Below, piece by piece: positions 9,548 through 21,100 of a stretch of 64,000 bases of DNA. The position numbers and the translations under genes are program-made. Origin of the DNA: Beroe forskalii (taxonomy: Eukaryota; Ctenophora; Nuda; Beroida; Beroidae); NCBI GenBank assembly GCA_011033025.1, contig WFMF01000063.1:1-64000 (forward strand), given 5' to 3'. Each line of letters opens with the position of its first letter. Position 1 is the first letter of the stretch. Below the pieces are notes generated by a model. It did not search any database, had not been told where the DNA came from, and saw only the letters and a program-made list of their open reading frames with translations.

Positions 9548-12500
9548 ATGAAATCCAACAAGTCATCGTATGAGGACGAGCGGGCATTCCAGTCTCACCA
9601 GGCAGCCAATGAAATCCTAGCAGCTTTGAATAACACGCAATCAGGCGTCTCCCCTATAGCCAGGTATCTTTTGTTTCTATGGTGGGTAGCAGATACCTCT
9701 GATATTTGAGTTTTATGTTTTTCCATGGTTTTTGGTGATCCCATTCCTTTCTTAGCGTGTAACTTGCTACCCCTTGCTATCATTATATTTAACTCCGTAT
9801 AGATCTATGTTTTTCTTCTGGACAAGGTAGTACAGGTTCAATAATTCATTACCTATGGATAGGTAAGATTTATAGAGGATTGTCAATGCCCTCACCATTA
9901 CCCAAGTTGCCACACAATCACACGTCATGTTGCTAAACATTTGATTTCAATAGTGACTTGATTCTAAAATTTGCTTCTGTCTTCAGTAGTGGAGCTGGAA
10001 GTATCCAAAGTGCCCTTGAACAGGAAGCACTGACTCAGAAGAAGAAGGATTCCATCAATGCCGGGAGATCAACCCCCACCCCTTCCATTCCAGAGAGTTA
10101 CCTTTACATTCCTGAAGTCGGTTAGTCTCCTTCACCAGTACTTCTATTGGGTTGGCTGGTATTGTACTATTCAGAGTTCTATTTCTATGTAGACGCCTGA
10201 CTGTGCTGATAACCTCGTTTCTAAATTACGAAAATTCACGTGCCTCTCCCAATCAGGCCATTTAATAGTCCTTTACTCCTTTTTTCAACAAATTGATTAA
10301 TCTCTAAAACGACAATATGATAATTTCAGCCCGGAATTACATTACAAACGATGTGTTGCCAATAAGGAGGAGCTCAGCTAGAAGGATATTCAGCATTTGT
10401 TGTGTGTTCGACTTGTTACTCATGGGTATACTCTGGACCATCATAGCCATTGTAAGTGTTCGATTTCTTACTCATGAGCATTCTCTGGACCATCATAGCC
10501 ATTGTGAGTAGATGGGCAAAACGTTCCCATATTTTGCAAAGAGTGTTCAATGCCGTTCAATGGTATCTTATAAACTTATAAAGGTGGCAGAGTGAAGCTC
10601 AGCCAAAGAATAGATAGGCGTATCCTTCCCACTTTTGAATTTCACTTATTTTCTTCAAAATATTACTAGGGTAGCAATAGGAATGCCATATGTTTAGGTA
10701 TTTGGTATTTTCATAAAAACCGTTTCGAATGTACGTCTACTAAATATTCAGTTTTGTTTTAAATAAAGTTTTATTGATAACTTATAAATTTTTAATTTGC
10801 ATTATGTTTCAGAATCATTACGGTGGTTTGATTAACGCGTACGACCAGGCAATCGTTCATTTCAACTACAAAACTTCCATGTTCGATCTCATAGTGAGTA
10901 TGGTAGAAGAAAGTTCAATAAACGATAGAATATCAGTTCAAATCTGTAAAATATCTCGGCATCTTATTTTCTCGCAATTCCCGCCCTCGCCAGGGCGGTA
11001 ACCCCCCGCGGTAAAAAAAACTGGCCAGGGGTATAAGTTCGAGATTTGAGTGTCACAGTGTGATATAATCAGGGCGCTGGCATTTGGCAAGCGCCCGCAG
11101 CGCAAGTTCGCACACACTCTTGGGCATCTGCCCGTAGGGCAGCCGAATTGGCCATTTTGTCTCTTTTCAGGTTCCGTTGTCACATCCAAACCCGGGGGGG
11201 GTTACTAGACCAACTGTTCAACAGTTTTGGTGGTTTAACATTAATAAGTGATATCTTAAATTCATTGGTTTATAATACTGAAGTTTTCTAGCTGAATTTT
11301 ATATATTGAATTTAAATTTCCCTCTAATTTAGCGCCATATTTCAGATTCTAAGTGTGGTTCGATCAGTCATCCTCATTATTCACTACTGGGTCATAGTCA
11401 GTCAGATGCAGATTACTATTGCTGTAAGTTGGCGAGGATTAATTTATACCGTCTAAAGGATTGTTCCTATAGATTTATACAACTTAGATCCTTCAATTCT
11501 TTCGTTTAACATTCTAATCGTATTTCAACAGCATGATTCAATTCCTCGTCACTTTTCAGCTAACCACAGCAGTATCTACTATCTATATATTTGTCAAGCT
11601 GGTTCTCTTCACACGAGACTCAGACGTTAGTGCTTTGTAAAGTCTTGTCCCGAACAGCTCAATCTACTGACCAACTACAAAATACGACGGTCAAATTATT
11701 AGAGGATGAACTCTGTATTCGTAATTCACGTTTTTTGATGATTTGTACAAATGTTAGGGTTTGAAAGATGGGTTTGTAAGGAGTTGATGGTAATCATGTT
11801 TGATATCCCTTATCTCCTTTCAGTGGAACACGTTTGAAACATACTCTCTGCTCCTCATTTCCTTCATCTTGTGTTGGGTGGAAGTCTGGTTATTTGAAAC
11901 CAAAGTCCTGAAGATCGAGAACCAAGTCACCCGATACCTTCGTAAGTTCTACAAATTGTAAAGCTTTCCAAAGCTGTGATCGTTTCCTGACTTGTGAATT
12001 CATGCTGGTTTACCGTTGAGTTGTAAATAATAAAACGCCATTTAAATCTAAAAGAACTGTTATTTTGATTTTTAATACCTTTTCGTTTTTCTTTTTTCTG
12101 CGAACTAACTAATTCACTGCATTTTTTCTCTCTTTTGTTGCTACCAACTATGTGTTCGTTTCAAGGTCCGGCAAAACCAAGCGAGAAGTCACCGCTTCTG
12201 ATCAAGTGAGTTTGTATCTCTCCCCGAACTTAGTACATTCTTGATGCTGTAATCCTTGCCCTCTTTAAGATTAAAGGTTTAACTCTTGCATTCTTTATTT
12301 GAAGTTAAATATTGTGCCCTTTTTCCCTTGTTCGCGGTTATGTGGTAGGTACGACATTTGATCCTGAAAATCTGAAATTTCAGTTCGTATAAGGAAGTTG
12401 CGAGTGATTTTAACTACTCTGCATTCGTAACACCATCAGCCACCATCCCGCCTACCCCAGGAGGTAAAGTTTTGAGTGCTACTTTTGAAGATGTAAATTT

Positions 12501-15500
12501 TACAAAATGATCTCAATACCTTCGAATACCATATAACTTCTGAAGGAAACATTCCAAGTATTCCACAGTTTGTAAATTTCAGTTCGTATCATTGTATTTG
12601 TGTCGAATGTAATTGTAATCTCGTCGCAATTTGGCGACTTAAAGTTAAACTTCGATTGGAATTGCATGATTGCTGTTTAGAAATTCAGCCTTGTTAATTC
12701 CACAGTGTAACTAATGGTGAACATAACAAATGCCATCGTTAAACTCTTGGCACTTCGCACAATCTTGTGTAATCCTAAAATAACCATGTGCACCGAACTT
12801 TTAACTTAACATGCAACAAATTGCTTAAAATAGTTAGGCTTGGCATTTTTATCATGCAAAATTGGGAGTCTCCACAAAAAGTATCTTGGGCGCGAAAGCC
12901 AAACGACATTTGTGTGTGACGGAAGGTACTGTTAATGTAGTGATCACGTGACTTTTTCGCGCGCGCGCATTGATGTCGGTATGTGATCGCGGTTTGGCTT
13001 CCATCCCGCAAAGATCTGATGATGTCGATCCATCGGCATCATGTGAAAGCAATTACCGGCTTATCCAAACATTGGGTTAACTCGGGCTAGCTATTGTGTA
13101 AAGTGTTAGTCTTATGCCTTGGCATATTAGAATCATCAGTTCTGTTAAACTCTGAAGCACATGGCAATAATCTAATTAAAATCATACGACTTTTGCAGAG
13201 CAAAGCAGTCAAACCAGTTATTTGCCGTCTGAGAAAACCCTGGAAAATTACACTTATCGCTTGAAACAGTATGTGGGTGGTTTATATTAATTTTCTTGGT
13301 TCTGCATACCTTATATGGCCATAGTTATGAGATCCAATATCCAACAATTACTCGATTAAGGAATTAATCACGTACGCCATTGAAGGAAACTACAGTACCA
13401 TACTTAACACGAATTTAATAAGTAAATGAATGAATTCCGGCCTTTCTAGTGTCAAATCAAGACAAACGCCCATTCAAATAGCTAAATAGGGATCCCGCTA
13501 GATGTAGAAATGTCGGAACTAGTAAGGGCTTCTCTGTATCGGATATCCTAATATGAGTTTCCATACAATTACCACTAATTGTATGATTACCACTGAGCTG
13601 TACGCTTGAGATGTCTGCTCTAATGATGCGTCGGAGTAATGAGTACGCTCAATACTCAAACACATCACATACCTGTACTCTGTATGTCAATATACAGTAT
13701 ATTCTGTATGATGTTATTGTACAGCATCATATATCAGTACGAGTTTAATGTTTATGATGGATATTGTACGGCATGTATAATACAGGCCGTGTACTTACAA
13801 TAAGTAGCAGTTTGATGTTAAGATTATGCCACGATTAGGACCTTACTCCTAACCGCCTCCTATTCCTCTCCGTATTCCCTCTGCACTTTGTCCAGGAGGT
13901 ACTTTCCTATGCGGATGATACTAAGGACACCCATATCCTCCTGCCTAGTATACAAGCTACATTGTAGGATGTAAGGACCTTAGTGTGTAGTGTGCCGCTT
14001 TGAGCTGGACTATGTACTGAGCTATCTTTACTAAAATCCGTTTTCTGTTTTGAATAGTCTATATTTTCGACTCTCCCCTCGTAACTTGGTTATTTCTTCT
14101 CAAAGTATCTTTCTGCTCGTCGCTTGAAATAAGATGAAGTCTAAAATATCTAGTGAGAAACAACTGCCAAAAGGTATGGCAGTTTTGAAAAATTAGGAGG
14201 GATTTAGATAACCTTTTTTTAAATATATATTTGAATAACGATTAAAAAATACCCATATAAAAAGGGTGTTGTCGTTGCAATGATACAACTCTACTCCTCA
14301 GGGGGATCAATTCCAGTGGATATATCTAAACTTGATCAAAGGGTAAGTTCACTTCATTACTTCATTATCACAACGTGTTTTGAAAGGAGATTTCTGAGAA
14401 CGTCTGGCAACTATTTTAGATTCCCATCACTCATTAAATAATTATGCCACCAGTAGTTCACTCCATTCAACACCCTTTTAACCTATCACCGTGTCAGGGA
14501 AAATGTTTGTACAGCGTTGCCATGGACGCTTACACAGAACTCAATGAGACTGTTATGTGGCCTGATGGATGGACCACTGAATCTGAAAAGGTTACTTGGG
14601 TTGGGTTAAATTAAACATACAATCAAATTAGAGATTATGAACTAGGTATGACAAGTTATGGAAGAGCTGTTTATTATCCATCAATTTGAAGTGTTAAGAC
14701 CGGGTAATATACATATTAGCTCTTTTGGGTCTCGGGACTTCCCTAACATTCACCCCTCGTACCGAAATGAGAACAGCTGATGCTTGATTTTTTCCATGTG
14801 ATGTATTGAATATCATAAAAGAGCGGTCTTGAAGGCAATTTGCTCGACTTTTTAACTAATGATTGGCTAATGTGCACGTACAAGAGTTTGTTAAAACCTT
14901 ATTGTGCTGATTATGAGCATATTTAACTATATCAATCTCGATAATAGTGTCCCGCTTAATTATTAATTAGCGGGTTTTTGTGACTCTCAAACACCTTAAA
15001 TCATCAGTCACTAACTATCACTCATTAAATACCGCCTCATTCAAACTAAGCGTAGTGTCACTATAAAGTGGGACCATTCAAAAGATCAACCTGCCACTCT
15101 CCTTCACCACTGGACCATTCACCATCGTGACATCACCCTCTCCAGTTGTGACACCGCAATTAGTTGAAAGTGACGCCACGCTTAGTTTATAGTGACACCA
15201 CGCTCAGTTAATAGTGACACTATGACTCGTGCTGTGACACCAAACTTAGTCAATAGTGACACCACACTAATAGTGACACCACACTAATAGTGACACCATG
15301 ACTCTTGTTGTCAGGAAGGGATCACGGTGTACAGCAGGGCACAGAGGAGTGCTCCCAACCGTCTCTTCCTCAGTGAGAGCTTCTTCCTTTGTTCCCTCGA
15401 GGATTTGTTCGAAGTGAGTGGAGTCTAAATATTCTTGTGATCTGATTTGCTGAGAAGATTATCTTTCATGGACTTTCATTGACTATTCGTATCCTCGTAT

Positions 15501-17134
15501 AGCCATACAGCATACAGCATACACCTTTAAATACACCTATATACTCCCTATATAAGACTTTGGATTAACCCTCCCTTCTACTCCTACCTAACTCCTCAGG
15601 TCCTATACACACAGTTTGAGGACTTGAGGAGTTTTCAGAGTGGTACAAGAGTGTGCTCGGCTCCTCCCTCCTTCCCCTCCCTCCTACCCCTCCCTTCTAC
15701 CCCTACCCCCTCACCCTTACCCCCCTTCCTACTACCCCCTACCTCTAACCCCTCTTACTCCCCTGTAGGTGCTGTACACGCAGTTTGAGGAGTTATCAGA
15801 GTGGAACAGGAGTGTGCTCCACTCCTCACTCCTAACCCTCCCTCCTCCCCCCTACCCCTCTAACTCCACTCCTCACCCCTAACCCTCCCTCCTCACCCCT
15901 ACCCCCTCCCCTTACTCCTCTAACTCCCCTGTAGGTGCTGTACACGCAGTTTGAGGAGTTATCTGAGTGGAACAGGAGTGTGCTCCACTCGGAGGTTGTG
16001 GAGAGTCTGTGCTCACAGTTGGATCTGGTCTACACAGTTGGGGTAGATGGTGGAGGGGGGCTCATCAAGAGCAGGTACACGCGGGTGTTACTGGGGAGAA
16101 TTGGTATAAAAAGCAGCCGGTATATGAGGGTGTTACTGGGGAAAATTGGTGTGAAAAGCAGGTTCATGCGGGTTTTCACTTGAGAATTGGTGTAAAAAGA
16201 AGGTGCACGTGGGTTTACTGGGGAGAATTGGTGTAAGCAGGCATATGAGGGACGAGGGTGTTTTAGCTGAATATTAAACCACGGTTTTGGGAAGAATTAC
16301 CAAATGGTGTAAAAAGGTTGCGTAGTTTTCATAACAGTGTCAGTGATTGGTTCTTGAAACTTTAGAATGATACCTTTCCAACTTGTATAATTATCAACAA
16401 GTTCTAAATCTAGATTAGTAATTTAAAATTACTGGATATGAAACTTCACCCCTGTTTCAGAGATTTCCTAACGTTACGGTACTGGGTAAAAGAGCGGGAC
16501 ATGATTTACATTGTGAGCAGGGACATCAGTGACCCTGTCAAGCCGGTGTGCTCCAAGTTTCCCCGGTAAGTCTGTGGTCCGACTCCGATATGGCATGTAA
16601 TATTGCCATAATCTGATATCACAGATGACGAGTGCTTAGGTTAAACTGCACCAAAATACCGATTTACATTTGGAAGATTTCCTGTCTCTACTCTCTATTT
16701 GTGTGCTTCCTAAGCCCGCATAGGTGTATGCGTGTTTAGCAATTAGTTAGCATGTCTATAGTTAGAATCCCAATCAGAGACATTCTCCTGTTTTCAGGGG
16801 TTTCAATGGTCCTTGTGGCTTTGTCTTCTTCCCCTCTTTTGACGGCTCGGTGAAGTTGACTTACGTTGTGAACTGCGACCTCAAACTACCCTACATACCC
16901 CAGAAGGTCCGGACTCTCTTTTTCAATAACCGAATACGTTTGTAAAAATTTCACGCCGGTATAGTATTTTCTAGCAGCTCGATCACGCCTGCCCTATGTT
17001 TTACCCCAGATAAATCACACCGCCCTCAGGTTATCACGTCGAACATAGTGTCAGCAGTACATGACTTCCACTGCGCACTCAGAATCAGAATCGATGATTA
17101 CTTGGACTCTAAACGAAGGAGAATGACCTCCTGA
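9548..17134 (+). CDS. STARD3: STARD3 (MLN64) homologue, MENTAL + START domains, 16 exons
   Basis: Exons: 9548-9663, 9987-10120, 10330-10451, 10813-10893, 11346-11423, 11560-11625, 11824-11941, 12166-12205, 12384-12463, 14302-14342, 14498-14590, 15315-15413, 15935-16074, 16461-16565, 16798-16906, 17030-17134. They total 1,527 bases in one frame (508 residues); acceptors are AG, donors GT, the one after 14590 being weak (GTTACT). Exons 3-7 encode the four-helix MENTAL region (RIFSICCVFDLLLMGILW; FNYKTSMFDLI; CWVEVWLFETKVL), which anchors STARD3 in late endosomes. Exon 9 holds SDFNYSAFVTP where vertebrate STARD3 has its phospho-FFAT, a possible ER-tethering motif. Exons 11-16 give the START sterol-binding domain (RYWVKERD; GPCGFVFFPS; VVNCDLKLPYIP). 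Human STARD3 is 445 residues. Sterol transfer at ER-endosome contacts is inferred from the family. Confidence 0.88.
10400..10509 (+). repeat. tandem duplication of the STARD3 exon 3 end with its donor
   Basis: The last ~50 bases of exon 3 plus the donor (10,400-10,452, ending ATTGTAAGT) are repeated at 10,458-10,509 (ending ATTGTGAGT). Both copies encode LLTHE/LLMG-type text followed by LWTIIAI, so the second donor is a ready alternative splice site. Confidence 0.75.
10980..11200. repeat. GC-rich stem-loop block in STARD3 intron 4
   Basis: Three self-complementary segments stand out from AT-rich intron: CCGCCCTCGCCAGGGCGG, GGGCGCT...AGCGCCC and CTGCCCGTAGGGCAG, ending in a run of g near 11,195. 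It lies before the duplicated part of the locus, so there is no second copy to show boundaries. Probably a small mobile element. Confidence 0.45.
13199..13268 (+). other. possible cassette (frame-shifting) exon in STARD3
   Basis: An acceptor TTTTGCAG and a donor GTATGT frame 70 bases that read on from exon 9 as QSSQTSYLPSEKT. Seventy is not a multiple of three, and inclusion would throw the next exon out of frame, whereas skipping keeps it. The equivalent in the duplicate (from 19,906) keeps the acceptor but has a TAA. It may be a poison exon or a decayed exon. Confidence 0.35.
13840..13990 (+). mobile_element. possible reverse-transcriptase fossil (YADD box)
   Basis: Within a STARD3 intron a segment translates as LSYADDTKDTHILLP before a stop. 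YADD followed by a short hydrophilic stretch is the polymerase box of non-LTR retrotransposons. The same segment is in the duplicate at about 20,545-20,700, so the insertion predates duplication. Only some 50 codons are visible, so chance is possible. Confidence 0.35.
15150..15314 (+). repeat. AGTGACACCAC minisatellite abutting the STARD3 exon 12 acceptor
   Basis: Units of about 20-22 bases (TTAGTTAATAGTGACACCAC and variants) run directly into the acceptor TGTTGTCAG at 15,314. The homologous array in the duplicate occupies 23,690-23,903 with different unit numbers, so it has changed since duplication. Confidence 0.75.
15600..15934 (+). repeat. decoy copies of the STARD3 exon 13 acceptor and 5' half
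   Basis: The first ~60 bases of the exon that truly starts at 15,935 (GTGCTGTACACGCAGTTTGA) also occur after CAG/TAG at 15,600 and 15,769, each preceded by a C/T-rich tract and followed by CTCCCTACCCC-type repeats instead of the remainder of the exon. Neither decoy reaches a donor site. The repeating unit is thus pyrimidine tract plus acceptor plus exon start. Confidence 0.8.
16075..16255 (+). repeat. ~45-bp minisatellite repeating the STARD3 exon 13 donor
   Basis: Beginning at the donor itself (AGCAGGTACACGCGGGT), about four units follow, each with an AGCAGGTNCA-like sequence and GGGGAGAATTGGTGTAAAA. Several carry a GT in the donor context. The duplicate has fewer units at about 24,710-24,850. 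Confidence 0.7.
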
Positions 17135-18160
17135 GACCTCTCTTCAGAAACTTAGGTGGGAATTGAGCCTTCTTATCAGCTACGGGGATTGGGATGAGTG
17201 TTAGAATTTGGATACCCACAGATTTAGTGGTTTGTGTGGATCTAAGTTGATCTAATCAATGTTTCAGGATCAAAGAACAGATTTCAGACATCCATTCTCG
17301 CGGCGAAGCCCTGCTTATCGAATTATTGATGTAAACATCAAGGCAGGCATGGCCAACGACTTCGACTCTTCGAGCTTATAGATTGAATCTATTGTTCATT
17401 TGATAAATCCTGAATGAATTATCGTTATAGACTTCGAGAATGATGAAAGTGATATTTCTGAAAGGAACGCAGAAATCTGCATTTGCAATTTTATCTAATC
17501 ATGGACTCTATATTCAAATTTCTATTTAATTTTTATTTCTTGTTCAATACTTTATAAAAGTGATTTTTATTTCAGTAGGAAGTTAATGTTTTGTATTTGT
17601 GCTAGTAATCATTAGATCATTGGATCTTAAACTGTATATTGACAATCAAGTGTATGAAGGATTGTTCAGTTACAGCTCAAGGCCACTTTTTGTCTGCTTT
17701 GATTTTCTAATTTAGGCCTTTTGAACATTTCATAAGCCTGAAACCCTGTGAACTCTTAAATCCAACGTGTTTTTGTACACTCCCGATAAACCGTTCATTA
17801 TATTGTGATTAAATACCAGCCTACCCAACCTGATTATTGCGTGGAATTGAGATTTGAGAGCCATGGACTCGTGGACATGAAAAGATGAAACCGTTTTTGC
17901 CTCCTTTCTGCTATCATACCCATTAACCATGGAGCCATCGTATTGAAATGTAACTTATTGTCTTGGTACTTGAAGTCAATGATATCAAGTAGAGTTAACT
18001 GATTGATTTTAACTGGGATTTAGTTTTGATTTAAATGAAACTTTGTGTCAATATTAAGGAATAACGATTGGTCGATTGGCCTGCAGTTATTTACTTATGA
18101 GCTTCTGTAATTAGTTATAAACATGTATTGTTCTTTGGGAATTGTTGTATTTAATGAAGT
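17135..18160. other. STARD3 3' UTR and spacer
   Basis: AT-rich sequence after the STARD3 stop, repeated after the second copy. No further exon seen. It ends at the duplication junction (about 18,245). Confidence 0.5.
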
Positions 18161-21100
18161 ATGAATCGAGTTTTTTCTTTGTTAATCGATTCCATTCAGA
18201 ACGTCAATACCTTCGTAATTAGAAACCGCCAAAATATGGGACAAACAAATCATACTTGTGTTGATTTCAACAGCATGATTCAATTACTCGTCACTTTTCA
18301 GCTTACCACGGCAGTATCTACTATCTATATCTTTGTCAAGCTGGTTCTCTTCACGCGAGACTCAGACGTTAGTGCTTTGTCTTCTACTGTACAGCTCAAT
18401 CTACTGACCATTTACGAAACACAACGGTTAAATTTGATGATAAGATCTGTATTCGTAATTCTCGTTTTTGATGATTTTTACAAATGGTAGGGTTTAAAAG
18501 ATGGGTCTGGAGGGAGTTGATGGTAATCATGTTTGATATCCCTTCTCTCCTCTTCAGTGGAACACGTTCGAAACTTACTCCCTCCTCCTCATTTCCTTCA
18601 TCTTGTGTTGGGTGGAAGTCTGGTTATTTGAAACCAAAGTCCTGAAGATCGAGAACCAAGTCACCCGATACCTTCGTTAGTTCGACAACTTGTATAGTTT
18701 TCCTACTTGTAAAGCTTTCCAAAGCTGTGATCGTTTTATGACTTGTGAATTCATGCTCTATTTAATCCTACGTAGTGTCTTTCAAACTAACTAACTATAT
18801 TATTTTCTATTTAACTACAGCATGAAATCCATATTTGGAATCATATTTCAAAAAACATTCACAATACTGGTTTGAAGATGAATAGTAAATAATAAATCTA
18901 AAAGAACTGTTATTTTGATTCATTATTTTCGTATGTTCGAACTAACTTATTTACTGCATTCTTTTACTTCTCTATTTTCTATCCACTATTGTTTCGTCTC
19001 AAGGTCCGGCAAAACCAAGCGAGAAGTCACCGCTTCTGATCAAGTGAGTACATCTCTCCCTGAACCAACTGTATTCTTAATGTTGTAATTCTTGCCCTCT
19101 TTAAGATTTAAGGTTTTAATCTTGCATTCTTTATTTGTAGCTTAATATTGTGCCCTTCTTTCCTATTTCACGGTTATGTGGTAGGAATGACCTATGATTG
19201 TAAAACTCTGACATTTCAGTTCGTATAAGGAAGTTGCGAGTGATTTTAACTACTCTGCATTCGTAACACCATCAGCCACCATCCCGCCTACCCCAGGAGG
19301 TAAAGTTTTAGAGTGTTACTTCTGTAGATGTTCATTTCACAAAACAATTACATCTCAACACCTTTAAATGCAATGTAATTCCTGAATGAACCATTCCAAG
19401 TATTCCACAGAATGGAACAAATAGTGAACATAACAAATGTCATCGTTAAAGTCTCTGCACCTTGCACAATCTTGTGGAATCCCAACATAACCATGTGCAC
19501 CGAAGTTTAAACATAACATGCAACAATGTGCTTAAAATAGTTAGGCTTGGCGTTTGTATCATGCAAAATTCGGAGTCTCCACAAAAAGTATCTCGGGCGC
19601 GAAAGCCAAACGACATTTGTATGTGACGGAAGGTACTGTTATCGAAGTGATCACGTGACTTTTCCGCGCGCGCGTTATTGGTATGTGATCGCGGTTTGGC
19701 TTCCATCCCGCAAAGATCTGATGATGTTGATCCATCGGGCATCGGCATCATGTGAAAGCAATTACCGGCTTTTCCAAACATTGGGTTAACCCGGGATAGC
19801 TATTGTGTGAAGTCTTAGCTTACTGCTTTAGTATGAGAAGCAGCAGATCTGTCAAACTCTGAAGCACATGGCACTAATCTAATTAAAATCATACGACTTT
19901 TGCAGAGCAAAGCAGTCAAACCAGTTATTTGTCTTCTGAGAAAGCCCTGGAAAATTAATTTATCACTAGAAACAGTACGTAGGTGGTTTATATTAATTTT
20001 CTAGGTTCCGCACATCATATATGGCATAGTAATTAGATCCAATACCCATCAATTACTCGATTGAGGAATTAATCACGTCCGCCATAAATAGGAAACTACT
20101 GCTCCATTCTTATCACAAATTTAGTTAGTAAGTGAATGAATTCCAGCCTTTCAAGTGCCAAACCAAGACAACGTCTATTCTAATAGCTAATTAGGGATCC
20201 AGCAAAATGTAGAAATGTAAAAACTGGTAAGTGTAAGGGCTTCACTGTATCGGATATCCCTATGAGTTTGAAAACCTTAACCACTGATAGTATAATCAGC
20301 ACTGAACTATACGCTTGATATGTCTGTTCTAATGATGAGTCGGAGTAGTGAGTACACTCAATACTCAAACACATCACATATCTGTACTCTGTATGTCAAT
20401 ATACAGCATCTGTATGATTTTATTGTACAGCATCCTATATCTGTACGATTGTATGATGGATATTGTGCAGCATGTATAATACAGGCCGTGTACTAACAAT
20501 AAGTAGCAGTTTGATGTTTAGAATCACCAGATTATGCCATGATAAGGACCTTACTCCTAACCGCCTCCTATTCCTCCCCGTATTCTCTCTGCACTTTGTC
20601 CAGGAGGTACTTTCCTATGCGGATGATACTAAGGACACCCATATCCTCCTGCCTAATATACAAGCTACATTGTGGGATGTAAGGACCTTAGTGTGTACTG
20701 TGCCGCTTTGAGCTGGACTCTGTACTGAGCTATCTTTACTAAAATCCGTTTTCTGTTTTGAATGTCTATATTTTCGACTCTCCCCTTGTAACTTGGTGAA
20801 TACTTCTGAGTGTCTTTGTGCTCGTCGCTTGAAATTGAATGAAGTCGAAAATTTCTAGTGAGAAACAACTGCCAAAAGGTATGGCAGTTTTGAAAAGTCA
20901 GGAGGGATTTAGATAACCTTTTTAAATATAGATTTGAATGTAGATTAAACAATACTCATGTAAAAAGGGTTCTGCCATTGCAATGATGCAACTCTAATCC
21001 TCAGGGGGATCAATTCCAGTGGATATATCTAAACTTGATCAAAGGGTAAGTTTACTTCATTACTTCATTATCACAGTGTGTTTTGAAAGGAAATTTCTGA

